A stretch of DNA of 64,000 nt from Candidatus Jettenia sp. AMX2 (GTDB taxonomy: Bacteria > Planctomycetota > Brocadiia > Brocadiales > Brocadiaceae). The DNA is taken from NCBI GenBank assembly GCA_030583665.1, contig CP129469.1:1665043-1729042 (forward strand), read 5' to 3'. The notes under the pieces are model-generated. The model searched no databases, was not told where the DNA came from, and worked only from the letters and a program-made list of their open reading frames with translations. Positions 9,358 through 18,564 of the stretch are shown here, one piece after another; positions within the stretch are counted from its first letter, which is position 1, and every line of letters begins with the position of its first letter. The position numbers were made by a program, and so were the translations under genes.

Positions 9358-12138
9358 ATGAACTGGTATAAGCTCAACAAGAATGAACTCATCCAAAAAC
9401 TTGGGACTTCGGAAGAAGGGCTGTCCGGGGAGGAAGCAAAAGCACGTTTGCAGCAATACGGACCTAACAAGCTTGCCGAGGAAGAGGCTATAAGCAGGTT
9501 CAGGGTCTTTCTCCATCAGTTTACCAACCCGTTGATCTACATCCTTATTGTAGCCGCAGTAGTAACATCCCTGTTACAGGAATATATCGAAACCATCGTA
9601 ATCATGGCCGTGGTAATGATAAATGCCGTCATCGGTTATACCCAGGAGTTCAAGGCGGAACAAAGCGTAAAAGCACTCAAGAAGATGATGGTCTTGAAGG
9701 CAAGGGTGCTGAGGGATTCCAAAGAAAAGGAGATGTCGAGCGAAATGCTTGTACCCGGCGATGTGGTTCTCCTTGCATCGGGTACCAAGGTGCCGGCAGA
9801 TATACGGCTTATAAAAACGGTAGAATTAAGGGTAGAAGAGGCCATGCTTACCGGCGAATCAATCCCTGCTGAAAAGAACGCACAGCCTCTGAATGAGGAC
9901 AACCTGACCCCGGGGGACCAGCAGAACATGGCCTTTATGGGGACGATTGTCGTAAACGGAAGGGCAAAGGGTGTTGTTGTGGCAACCGGTTCCAAAACCA
10001 TCCTCGGCAATATTGCCCAGGAGGTAAAAGCCAAGGGTATTACCAAGACACCCATCCAGAAAAAAATTGAGCATTTTTCAAAGGCCATCGGGTTTGTCGT
10101 CCTTTCTTCTGCCGTACTGCTTTTCCTGCTCGGCATATTTATTGGTGTAGATATCAAGGATATGTTTATGACTGTGGTTGCAGCCTCCGTGGCAGCGATA
10201 CCGGAAGGGCTGCCTATCGTAGTAACGATAGCTATGGCAATCGGGGTTACCAGGATGGCAAGGCAGAATGCCATACTCAGAAAACTTCCTGCTGCTGAAA
10301 CCCTTGGCAGCGCTACGGTTATCTGTTCCGATAAGACCGGAACCCTTACCAAAAATGAGATGACGGTCAAGCTCGTCTACGACGGAAAACATACCTATGA
10401 AGTAGAAGGAAGCGGTTATGAACCGGAAGGCAAGATACTTTTAGAAGGGATGTCTGTAGAAAAGGCAGAAAAGAAGTCACTCTTTCAGGTTTTGCGGATA
10501 GGACTACTCTGCAATGAGTCCGATGTTTATGGAGAAGACGGAAGGTACAAGGTCGATGGTGATCCCACAGAGGCGGCCCTTATTGTCTCGGCAAGGAAGG
10601 CCGGTCTTGACCCGGAGGAAGAAAAAAACCATTATCCTGAAATGGCAATTGTACCGTTTGAATCCGAACGCCAATACATGGCAACCCTCCATAAGTACAG
10701 GGGAAAAAAGTCGGTATTCGTGACAGAAGAAGGGTCCGGTCAATATGCTGGATACATACCAGATATGCACCGGGACAGAAAACTCGTCTTTGTCAAGGGA
10801 GCACCCGAACGGGTGCTTGATATGTGCACCACCCTTATGTCAGGTGATACTCTTGATAAAAAAGCTATTCTCCATGTGGCCGATGCCTTTGCAAAGGAAG
10901 GGTTACGGGTCCTTGCCCTGGCCTACAAGGATGTCCCCCCCGATACGGACGAGATTACGCATCATGATGTAGAATCAAACCTTGTCTTTGCCGGATTACA
11001 GGGGATGATGGACCCTCCCCGGCAGGAGGTTCTGGAGGCTATCAAAGGGTGCCACAAGGCGGGTATACGGGTTAACATGATAACCGGGGACCATGCCGTT
11101 ACCGCAAAGGCCATTGCAAAAATGCTCAAAATCACCGGTGAAGGTGAAGAAATTATCACAGGCAAAGAACTTGACGGGATGGACGACGCAACACTTTTTG
11201 AGAAGGTTAAGACCGTCTCGGTATATGCAAGGGTTTCTCCGGAACATAAGTTGAGAATCGTGCAGCAGTTAAAAAAGCACGGCGAGATCGTGGCAGTAAC
11301 GGGTGATGGCGTCAACGACGCCCCTGCCCTCAAGGAGGCCCATCTGGGTATTGCTATGGGGAAGACAGGGACGGACGTAACCAGGGAAGCGGCAGATATG
11401 GTGCTTGCCGATGATAATTTTGCAAGCATATTTAATGCGGTAAGGGAAGGCAGGGTATTATTTGACAATATACGGAAGGTTACCTTTTTTCTTTTACCGA
11501 ACGGAGTCGCTGCAATCCTGGCGATCATTACCACCCTTTTTCTCGGTATACCAATACCGTATCTTCCCACGCAGTTGCTGTGGATAAACGTCGTCACAAA
11601 CGGCTTGCAGGATGTTGCGCTGGCCTTTGAACCTGAAGAAAAAGGGGTTATAGACCGGCCACCCAGGAATCCCAAAGAAGGTATTCTGTCCCGCCTTTTG
11701 ATAGAAAGAACTGTTCTGGTAGGTTTTGTTATCGCTATTGGCGTCATGTATAATTATATGTCTGCATTATTTCTTGAAGAGGTTTCACTGGAAAAAGCAA
11801 GAACGACTGCGATGACAACGGTAGTCTTTTTCCAGTTCTTTCAGGCATGGAATTCCCGGTCAGCACTTACCTCTATTTTCAGAATGAATCCTTTTGGTAA
11901 TTTGTTTCTCTTCTACAGTTTAATTGCAGCCCTTTTTGCCCAGATTGCGGTACTGTATGCACCTCCCCTCCAATTTGTCTTTCAAACAGAACCGCTTACC
12001 GCAAAGGAATGGATACATATATTAATAGCAAGTTCGACGATTGTTGCCATTATTGAGATCGATAAATGGATAAGAAGAATACAAAGAAGAAAAAAGGTTG
12101 CAAATCAGGTTTCTTCAATACCATCAACAGTAAGATAA
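9358..12138 (+). CDS. P2-type cation-transporting ATPase (SERCA/PMCA-like), copy 1
   Basis: This 926-residue P-type ATPase is full length. I choose the ATG at 9358 over the one at 9343: GGATGGAG lies 9 bases upstream, and the paralogue downstream starts at the equivalent residue (MHWYKL versus MNWYKL). It has an N-terminal cation-ATPase domain, the actuator TGES (~165-168), the helix-4 PEGLP (282-286), the phosphorylated Asp325 in DKTGT, and the hinge TGDGVNDAPAL (~648). About ten membrane helices are expected. PEGLP points to the P2A calcium-pump group, but helix 6 reads NVVTNGLQD where SERCA has Asp800 after Thr, so the ion is uncertain. It lies between ABC-transporter genes and is duplicated by the next gene. 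Confidence 0.92.
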   Translation: MNWYKLNKNELIQKLGTSEEGLSGEEAKARLQQYGPNKLAEEEAISRFRVFLHQFTNPLIYILIVAAVVTSLLQEYIETIVIMAVVMINAVIGYTQEFKAEQSVKALKKMMVLKARVLRDSKEKEMSSEMLVPGDVVLLASGTKVPADIRLIKTVELRVEEAMLTGESIPAEKNAQPLNEDNLTPGDQQNMAFMGTIVVNGRAKGVVVATGSKTILGNIAQEVKAKGITKTPIQKKIEHFSKAIGFVVLSSAVLLFLLGIFIGVDIKDMFMTVVAASVAAIPEGLPIVVTIAMAIGVTRMARQNAILRKLPAAETLGSATVICSDKTGTLTKNEMTVKLVYDGKHTYEVEGSGYEPEGKILLEGMSVEKAEKKSLFQVLRIGLLCNESDVYGEDGRYKVDGDPTEAALIVSARKAGLDPEEEKNHYPEMAIVPFESERQYMATLHKYRGKKSVFVTEEGSGQYAGYIPDMHRDRKLVFVKGAPERVLDMCTTLMSGDTLDKKAILHVADAFAKEGLRVLALAYKDVPPDTDEITHHDVESNLVFAGLQGMMDPPRQEVLEAIKGCHKAGIRVNMITGDHAVTAKAIAKMLKITGEGEEIITGKELDGMDDATLFEKVKTVSVYARVSPEHKLRIVQQLKKHGEIVAVTGDGVNDAPALKEAHLGIAMGKTGTDVTREAADMVLADDNFASIFNAVREGRVLFDNIRKVTFFLLPNGVAAILAIITTLFLGIPIPYLPTQLLWINVVTNGLQDVALAFEPEEKGVIDRPPRNPKEGILSRLLIERTVLVGFVIAIGVMYNYMSALFLEEVSLEKARTTAMTTVVFFQFFQAWNSRSALTSIFRMNPFGNLFLFYSLIAALFAQIAVLYAPPLQFVFQTEPLTAKEWIHILIASSTIVAIIEIDKWIRRIQRRKKVANQVSSIPSTVR

Positions 12139-12200
12139 ATAACAGGGAATTTTTCATTTAAGTTGTTACCACTACTGCATGAAAGGCCTGGAAAAATTAG

Positions 12201-15200
12201 ATGCACTGGTATAAGCTCCATAAGAATGAACTCATTCAAAAACTTGAAACTTCGGAAGAAGGGCTGTCCGAGGCAGAAGCAAGAGCACGTTTGCAGCAAT
12301 ACGGCCCCAACAAACTTGCCGAGGAAGAGGCTATAAGCAGGCTCAGGGTCTTTCTCCATCAGTTTACCAACCCCTTAATCTACATCCTTATTGTAGCTGC
12401 GGTTATAACGTTCCTGTTACAGGAATTTATCGACACCATCGTAATTATGGCTGTGGTAACGATAAATGCCGTCATCGGTTATACCCAGGAGTTCAAGGCG
12501 GAACAAAGCGTAAAAGCACTCAGGAAGATGATGGTCTTGAAGGCAAGGGTGCTGAGGGATTCCAAAGAAAAGGAGATATCCGGAGAAATGCTTGTACCCG
12601 GCGATGTGGTTCTCCTTGCATCGGGTACCAAGGTGCCGGCAGATATACGGCTTATAAAAACGGTAGAATTAAGGGTAGAAGAGGCCATGCTTACCGGTGA
12701 ATCGATCCCTGCTGAAAAGAACACATTGCCCATGAAAGATGAGAATTTAACCCCTGGAGACCAGCAGAACATGGCCTTTATGGGGACTATTGTCGTAAAC
12801 GGTAGGGCAAAAGGTGTTGTTGTGGCAACCGGTTCCAAAACCATCCTCGGCAATATTGCCCAGGAGGTGAAAGCCAAGGGTATTACCAAGACACCCATCC
12901 AGAGAAAAATAGAGCGTTTTTCGAAGGCCATCGGGTTTGTCGTCCTCTCGTCTGCCGTACTGCTTTTCCTGCTCGGCATATTTATTGGCGTGAGTATCAA
13001 GGATATGTTTCTGACTGTGGTTGCTGCCTCCGTGGCAGCGATACCGGAAGGGTTGCCTATCGTGGTAACGATAGCCATGGCAATCGGGGTTACGAGAATG
13101 GCAAGGCAGAATGCCATCATCAGAAAACTTCCCGCTGCTGAAACCCTTGGCAGCGCTACGGTTATCTGTTCCGATAAGACCGGAACCCTTACCAAAAATG
13201 AGATGACGGTCAAGCTCGTCTACGACGGAAAACATACCTATGAAGTAGAAGGAAGCGGTTATGAACCGGAAGGCAAGATACTTTTGGAAGGGATGCCCAT
13301 TGAGACTCCGGAAAAGAAGGCGCTACTTCAGGTCCTGCGGATAGGACTGCTCTGTAATGAGTCCGATGTTTATGAAGAAGACGGCCAGTATAAGGTCGAT
13401 GGCGACCCGACAGAGGCAGCCCTTATTGTCTCGGCAAGGAAGGCCGGTCTTGATCCGGAGGAAGAAGGCAACCATTATCAGGAAGTTGCAATCGTGCCGT
13501 TTGAATCCGAACGCCAATACATGGCAACCCTCCATAAGTACAGGGGAAAAAAGTCGGTATTCGTGACAGAAGAAGGGGCCAGTCAATATGCCGGATACAT
13601 TCCGGATATCCACAGAGAGAGAAAGATTGTCTTCGTCAAAGGTGCGCCCGAACGGGTACTTGATATGTGCACGACCCTTATATCAGGCGATACTCTTGAT
13701 AAAAAAGCTATTCTCCATGTGGCCGATGCCTTTGCAAAGGAAGGTTTACGGGTCCTTGCCCTGGCCTACAAGGATGTCCCCCCCGATACGGACGAGATTA
13801 CGCATCATGATGTAGAATCAAACCTTGTCTTTGCCGGATTACAGGGGATGATGGACCCTCCCCGGCAGGAGGTTCTGGAGGCTATCAAAGGGTGCCACAA
13901 GGCAGGTATACGGGTTAACATGATAACCGGGGACCATGCCGTTACCGCAAAGGCCATTGCAAAAATGCTCAATATCACCGGTGAAAGTGAAGAAATTATT
14001 ACCGGTAAGGAACTCGACGTAATGGACGACACAACACTTTTTGAGAAGGTTAAGACCGTCTCGGTGTATGCAAGGGTTTCTCCGGAACATAAGTTGAGAA
14101 TCGTGCAGCAGTTAAAAAAGCACGGCGAGATCGTGGCGGTAACGGGTGATGGCGTCAACGACGCCCCTGCCCTCAAGGAGGCGCATCTGGGTATTGCTAT
14201 GGGGAAGACAGGGACTGACGTAACCAGGGAAGCGGCTGATATGGTGCTTGCCGATGATAATTTTGCAAGTATATTTAATGCGGTAAGGGAAGGCAGGGTA
14301 TTATTTGACAATATACGGAAGGTCATCTTCTTCCTTTTACCGAACGGAGTCGCTGCAATCCTGGCGATCATTACCACCCTTTTCCTCGGTATACCAATAC
14401 CGTACCTGCCCACGCAGCTTCTGTGGATAAACGTCGTCACAAACGGCTTGCAGGATGTTGCGCTGGCCTTTGAGCCAGAGGAAAGAGGGGTTATTGATAA
14501 GCCACCACGTGATCCCAAAGAAGGTATTCTGTCCCGCCTTTTGATAGAAAGAACTATCCTGGTAGGTTTCGTTATCGCTACAGGCGCCATGTATAATTAT
14601 ATGTCTGCATTAAACGAAGGGGTATCGCTGGAAAAGGCAAGGACGACTGCGATGACAACGGTAGTCTTTTTCCAGTTCTTTCAGGCATGGAATGCCCGGT
14701 CTGAGCTTACCTCTGTCTTTAGAATTAATCCATTTAGCAATTTATTCCTGTTTTACAGCATAGTAGCAGCCTTTTTTGCCCAACTTGCAGTATTGTATGT
14801 GCCGTTTCTTCAATTTGTTTTTCAAACAGAGCCACTTACCACAACGGAATGGATGCATATTGGAATAGCAAGTTCGACAATTGTTGCTATTATCGAGACC
14901 GATAAATGGATAAGAAGAAGAACAAGAGAAAAAAGAAGAGAGGCATTCACGATAAATTTCAACGCAAGGAAAATGCTTCTGCCGGCAGTTTATACCTTTA
15001 TTGTGTTATGGATTGCTTATTCATTTATCAGAGCCAGAAAAACAGATGAGATTGTTTTCAGCATAGGTGCCGGTACCGAAGAGATTAACGTAATAAGAAA
15101 TCTTATCAGCAATTTTGAAAATGAAAATCCCGGGATAAAAGTCAAATTAAATGTCCTTCCGTCACCTACTGATCAGCAACATCATTATTACCTAACGACT

Positions 15201-16232
15201 TTGGGTGCAAAGACACGGGAAATCGACGTACTAAGAATCGATACGATCTGGATTGCAGAATTTGCATCGGCAGGATGGTTAGAACCACTCGATAATCTGA
15301 TACAGGCAAGAGAGCGTACTGCTTTTATTCCGATAACAAGGAAAACCAATACCTTTCGCAATAACCTTTATGCTATTCCCTGGAATGCCAATATCGGACT
15401 GCTTTATTACAGGAAAGATTTACTTGATAAACATAACCTTTCCCCGCCGGATACCTGGGAAGAGCTTATAGATACTCATAGAAAAATTGTTGCCGTTGAG
15501 TCCATATACGGTTATATCTGGCAGGGAAAACAGTATGAAGGACTGGTTTGTAATTTTATTGAGTTTATCGGAAGCAACAACGGGAAAATTATTGATGAGG
15601 AAGGAAGGATAGTCGTTAATTCACCACAAAATAAGGAAGCCATGGATCTCATGCACGACTTAATATGGAAGTATCAGATATCACCGCCCAATACCCACAG
15701 TGAACTTATGGAAGAACCTTCAAGACATCTCTTTCAGCAAGGAATGGGCCTTTTCCTGAGAAACTGGACTTATGTATGGGATTTGACCCAAAGAGACCCT
15801 TCCATGCGAGATAAGGTAGGGGTAACCCGGTTGCCAAGGTTCACGGATGCAAAATCAACATCAGTATATGCGGGCTGGCACCTTGCCATAAATACTCATT
15901 CAATCAAAAAAGAACAAGCCTGGCAGCTCATTCACTTCCTGACTTCACGCCGGGTGCAAAAGGAGCTTGCATCAGCATTATCATGGGCACCGACACGAAC
16001 CGCATTATACAAAAATCCAAGACTGCTCCGGAAACTACCTTTTCTACCTATCGTACACGAAGCGTTTGAAGATATTCAGATACGGCCTAACCTTCCTTAT
16101 TACCAATGGATCAGCGCTACCATACAAAGAAACGTAAACAGGGCATTATCTACCCGTCTAAGCAGCGGGGAAGCCTTACAGAATATTCAGACAGAATTAG
16201 AACGTATCCAGCATGAATTTACAAAAGAATAA
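12201..16232 (+). CDS. Fusion: P2-type cation ATPase + ABC solute-binding protein
   Basis: One open frame of 1343 residues joins two proteins. Residues 1 to ~910 are a complete P2-type ATPase closely similar to the preceding gene (TGES 165-168, PEGLP 282-286, Asp325 in DKTGT, TGDGVNDAPAL 648-658). After KWIRR the two paralogues diverge. A new hydrophobic helix follows at ~925-945 (MLLPAVYTFIVLWIAYSF), then a family-1 sugar-binding protein (~950-1343) with the typical start VFSIGAGTEEIN and the motif LEPLDNL. P2 ATPases end in the cytoplasm, so the added helix would place the binding domain outside, as required. An internal ATG at 14973 with AAGGA only two bases upstream could allow separate synthesis of the binding protein. 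The stop overlaps the MalF-type permease gene by 20 bases. Confidence 0.85.
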   Translation: MHWYKLHKNELIQKLETSEEGLSEAEARARLQQYGPNKLAEEEAISRLRVFLHQFTNPLIYILIVAAVITFLLQEFIDTIVIMAVVTINAVIGYTQEFKAEQSVKALRKMMVLKARVLRDSKEKEISGEMLVPGDVVLLASGTKVPADIRLIKTVELRVEEAMLTGESIPAEKNTLPMKDENLTPGDQQNMAFMGTIVVNGRAKGVVVATGSKTILGNIAQEVKAKGITKTPIQRKIERFSKAIGFVVLSSAVLLFLLGIFIGVSIKDMFLTVVAASVAAIPEGLPIVVTIAMAIGVTRMARQNAIIRKLPAAETLGSATVICSDKTGTLTKNEMTVKLVYDGKHTYEVEGSGYEPEGKILLEGMPIETPEKKALLQVLRIGLLCNESDVYEEDGQYKVDGDPTEAALIVSARKAGLDPEEEGNHYQEVAIVPFESERQYMATLHKYRGKKSVFVTEEGASQYAGYIPDIHRERKIVFVKGAPERVLDMCTTLISGDTLDKKAILHVADAFAKEGLRVLALAYKDVPPDTDEITHHDVESNLVFAGLQGMMDPPRQEVLEAIKGCHKAGIRVNMITGDHAVTAKAIAKMLNITGESEEIITGKELDVMDDTTLFEKVKTVSVYARVSPEHKLRIVQQLKKHGEIVAVTGDGVNDAPALKEAHLGIAMGKTGTDVTREAADMVLADDNFASIFNAVREGRVLFDNIRKVIFFLLPNGVAAILAIITTLFLGIPIPYLPTQLLWINVVTNGLQDVALAFEPEERGVIDKPPRDPKEGILSRLLIERTILVGFVIATGAMYNYMSALNEGVSLEKARTTAMTTVVFFQFFQAWNARSELTSVFRINPFSNLFLFYSIVAAFFAQLAVLYVPFLQFVFQTEPLTTTEWMHIGIASSTIVAIIETDKWIRRRTREKRREAFTINFNARKMLLPAVYTFIVLWIAYSFIRARKTDEIVFSIGAGTEEINVIRNLISNFENENPGIKVKLNVLPSPTDQQHHYYLTTLGAKTREIDVLRIDTIWIAEFASAGWLEPLDNLIQARERTAFIPITRKTNTFRNNLYAIPWNANIGLLYYRKDLLDKHNLSPPDTWEELIDTHRKIVAVESIYGYIWQGKQYEGLVCNFIEFIGSNNGKIIDEEGRIVVNSPQNKEAMDLMHDLIWKYQISPPNTHSELMEEPSRHLFQQGMGLFLRNWTYVWDLTQRDPSMRDKVGVTRLPRFTDAKSTSVYAGWHLAINTHSIKKEQAWQLIHFLTSRRVQKELASALSWAPTRTALYKNPRLLRKLPFLPIVHEAFEDIQIRPNLPYYQWISATIQRNVNRALSTRLSSGEALQNIQTELERIQHEFTKE

Positions 16233-17070
16233 ACTTCCTTACCTGTTCCTGTTGCCCGGCTTACTGCTTGTACTGGCGTTTAGTTTTATTCCTTTTCTCA
16301 CTACGGTGATAACTTCCTTTCAGGATGAAAAACTCATCCTTCCACAGGAAAGGTTTACAGGAATTCACAATTATCAGCAAATTCTGACCAATGTACATTT
16401 TTGGTACTCACTTGCAATTACTATCGTGTATGCCTGCGTCTCAATATTCTTCGAGGCTATTCTGGGGTTATGCCTGGGACTAACGATGAATCGCCTGACA
16501 CCCAAAAGCAGTTTTTTAAGGATACTTATTCTTATTCCATGGACAATCCCCACCGTAGTAACCGCCAAAATATGGCAGTGGATGTTTGATTATAATCTGG
16601 GCATTATCAATTATGTACTGGAAACCCTGATGATTGGAAGGGTAAACTGGCTCGGAGAACCTTTTCTTGCCCTTTTATCTATTGTGGTCGCCGACGTATG
16701 GAAAACATCGCCCTTTGTTGCAATTATCGTTTTAGCTGGCCTTTCTGCAATACCCCGGGATATTTACAAGGCTGCTACTGTTGACGGTGCGAACAGCTGG
16801 CAGCAATTCCGTTTTATGACATTTCCACTCCTGCTCCCAATATTAGGCGTTGCCATTCTCTTCAGAGCTATTGATGCCCTCAGGATATTTGACCTGGTTT
16901 ATGTACTTACCGGCGGTGGACCAGGAGGAGCAACAGAGACCCTGTCGGTTTATGCTTATAAATTGTTTTTTTACAAAGGTGATTTTGGACAAGGAGCAGC
17001 TACATCGGTAATCGTTTTGCTTCTGGTTGCAGGATTTGGCTATTTCTATACAAAAAAATCTTTTGCATAA
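16213..17070 (+). CDS. ABC transporter permease, MalF/UgpA type
   Basis: This 285-residue CUT1 permease has six predicted helices and starts with a typical MalF-family segment (LPYLFLLPGLLLVLAFSFIPF). The EAA loop is at about residues 180-210 (IPRDIYKAATVDGA, then TFPLLLPILG). LTGGGPGGATETL near the last helices is characteristic of UgpA-type permeases. It begins inside the end of the ATPase/binding-protein fusion gene, so the two are coupled. It is the partner of the MalG-type permease at 7322, and together with the MalK-type ATPase they form a complete importer, though in permuted gene order. Confidence 0.9.
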   Translation: MNLQKNKLPYLFLLPGLLLVLAFSFIPFLTTVITSFQDEKLILPQERFTGIHNYQQILTNVHFWYSLAITIVYACVSIFFEAILGLCLGLTMNRLTPKSSFLRILILIPWTIPTVVTAKIWQWMFDYNLGIINYVLETLMIGRVNWLGEPFLALLSIVVADVWKTSPFVAIIVLAGLSAIPRDIYKAATVDGANSWQQFRFMTFPLLLPILGVAILFRAIDALRIFDLVYVLTGGGPGGATETLSVYAYKLFFYKGDFGQGAATSVIVLLLVAGFGYFYTKKSFA

Positions 17071-17284
17071 CGATACATCAGAAAAATTATTTTAAATCTC
17101 TCTTGGAGAAAGAAAGAAACCCTTATATAATAAATCCGATTCTTTTCTTCGCTCAGAATCATTTGCCTGTTATGATTTTCGAGAATTTGCAGGCATGGAC
17201 AGACCGTTGTGTCAAGGCATCCACCGCTTTTTTCTCTTTGAACTTGTTTATGACTGAATACTACCATACTTAAAGGGTTGAATT

Positions 17285-18493
17285 ATGGGAGACTTTTTCC
17301 AAAACGGAGAGATTACCACTCTTCACAAATTTAATACTGCCTCTTTGGAAAAAATCGAACAGGAGATTGAACAGTATGCCAGGTTAAGACAAATAGCGCT
17401 TGTTTTGCCAACTACACCGGCGGAAATGAACGGGCCCGCCCTCCCCGGAATTATCAATAAATTAAAAGATGTTAAGTATCTTAACCAGATTGTCATTACT
17501 TTGGGCAAATTTACTGATGCCGATTTTTGTCAGGCGAAAGAATTCTTTTCAATACTTCCTCAGGAAACAAAATTAATCTGGAACGACGGGAAAAATATTC
17601 AAAACCTCTATAACCTCCTTACAGAAGAAAAGATATCGGCAGGTGCCGACGGTAAAGGACGATCCGCATGGCTTGCTTATGGGTATGTACTGGCTACCGA
17701 AAAATCTAAAATCATCGCCCTCCATGATTGTGACATCGTAAATTACGACCGGGAACTTTTAGCACGATTATGCTACCCTGTTGTTAATCCAAATCTGGAT
17801 TTCGAGTTTTGCAAGGGATATTACCAACGCATAACAGACCGCATGCACGGACGGGTAACAAGGCTTTTTGTAACTCCCTTTATCAGGTCACTGAGAAAAA
17901 CAATAGGACCTATTGACTTTATTGAATATCTGGACAGCTTCCGCTATGCCCTGTCAGGAGAATTCTCCATGGTAGCAGACCTCGCCAGGATTAACAGAAT
18001 TCCCGGTGATTGGGGGCTTGAGGTGGGCGTTTTGGCAGAAATATACAGAAATTGTTCAAAACGGCGGATATGTCAGGTCGATTTATGTGAAACGTATGAG
18101 CATAAACATCAGCCTTTATCTGATGAAGATCCTCGTACAGGGTTAACAAAAATGAGTATTGATATTGCCAAATCGATTTATAAAAATCTCGCAAGCATGG
18201 GTATTGTGTTCTCAAATGAATACTTTAAGACCCTCAAGGCAATTTACCAGAGGACAGCACATGAATTTATAGAAAAATATAATCACGACTCAACCATTAA
18301 CGGACTCTATTTCGACCGACACCAGGAAATGAAGGCCGTCGACGCCTTTACTAAAAGCATTGGTATCGCAGGAGAACAATTTCTGGAAGACCCATCCGGC
18401 ATCCCCTTTATCCCTAACTGGAACCGGATTACCTCTGCGATTCCTGATTTTTTCAATAAATTAATCGTAGCCGTTGAGGCAGATAATGTATAA
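17285..18493 (+). CDS. gpgS: Glucosyl-3-phosphoglycerate synthase (GT81-like)
   Basis: This 402-residue GT-A glycosyltransferase resembles the GpgS family, which transfers glucose from a nucleotide sugar to 3-phosphoglycerate. Visible features are the N-terminal nucleotide-binding part (IALVLPTTPAEM), GRSAWLAYGY near residue 125, and the metal-binding DCDIV motif near residue 148. The segment YALSGEFSM and a C-terminal His-rich acceptor region (YEHKHQPL) are also family-like, and the length fits. AAGGG lies 8 bases before the ATG. The product, glucosyl-3-phosphoglycerate, is the precursor of the compatible solutes glucosylglycerate and mannosylglucosylglycerate. The next two genes supply a second glycosyltransferase and a matching phosphatase. 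The family call is fairly firm; the exact sugar donor is inferred. Confidence 0.78.
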   Translation: MGDFFQNGEITTLHKFNTASLEKIEQEIEQYARLRQIALVLPTTPAEMNGPALPGIINKLKDVKYLNQIVITLGKFTDADFCQAKEFFSILPQETKLIWNDGKNIQNLYNLLTEEKISAGADGKGRSAWLAYGYVLATEKSKIIALHDCDIVNYDRELLARLCYPVVNPNLDFEFCKGYYQRITDRMHGRVTRLFVTPFIRSLRKTIGPIDFIEYLDSFRYALSGEFSMVADLARINRIPGDWGLEVGVLAEIYRNCSKRRICQVDLCETYEHKHQPLSDEDPRTGLTKMSIDIAKSIYKNLASMGIVFSNEYFKTLKAIYQRTAHEFIEKYNHDSTINGLYFDRHQEMKAVDAFTKSIGIAGEQFLEDPSGIPFIPNWNRITSAIPDFFNKLIVAVEADNV

Positions 18494-18564
18494 TCCCCGC
18501 TTCCGGATGTTGCCGGGAGAAACAAGGTAAATTCTAAATAACCAAGAACTAAATAACAAATAAT

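Noticed and set aside
9636-11747. Long antisense open frames (244 and 261 codons) within P-type ATPase copy 1, repeated in copy 2
   Set aside because: They lie wholly opposite clear, conserved ATPase sequence, have no ribosome sites, and their duplication simply follows the duplicated gene.
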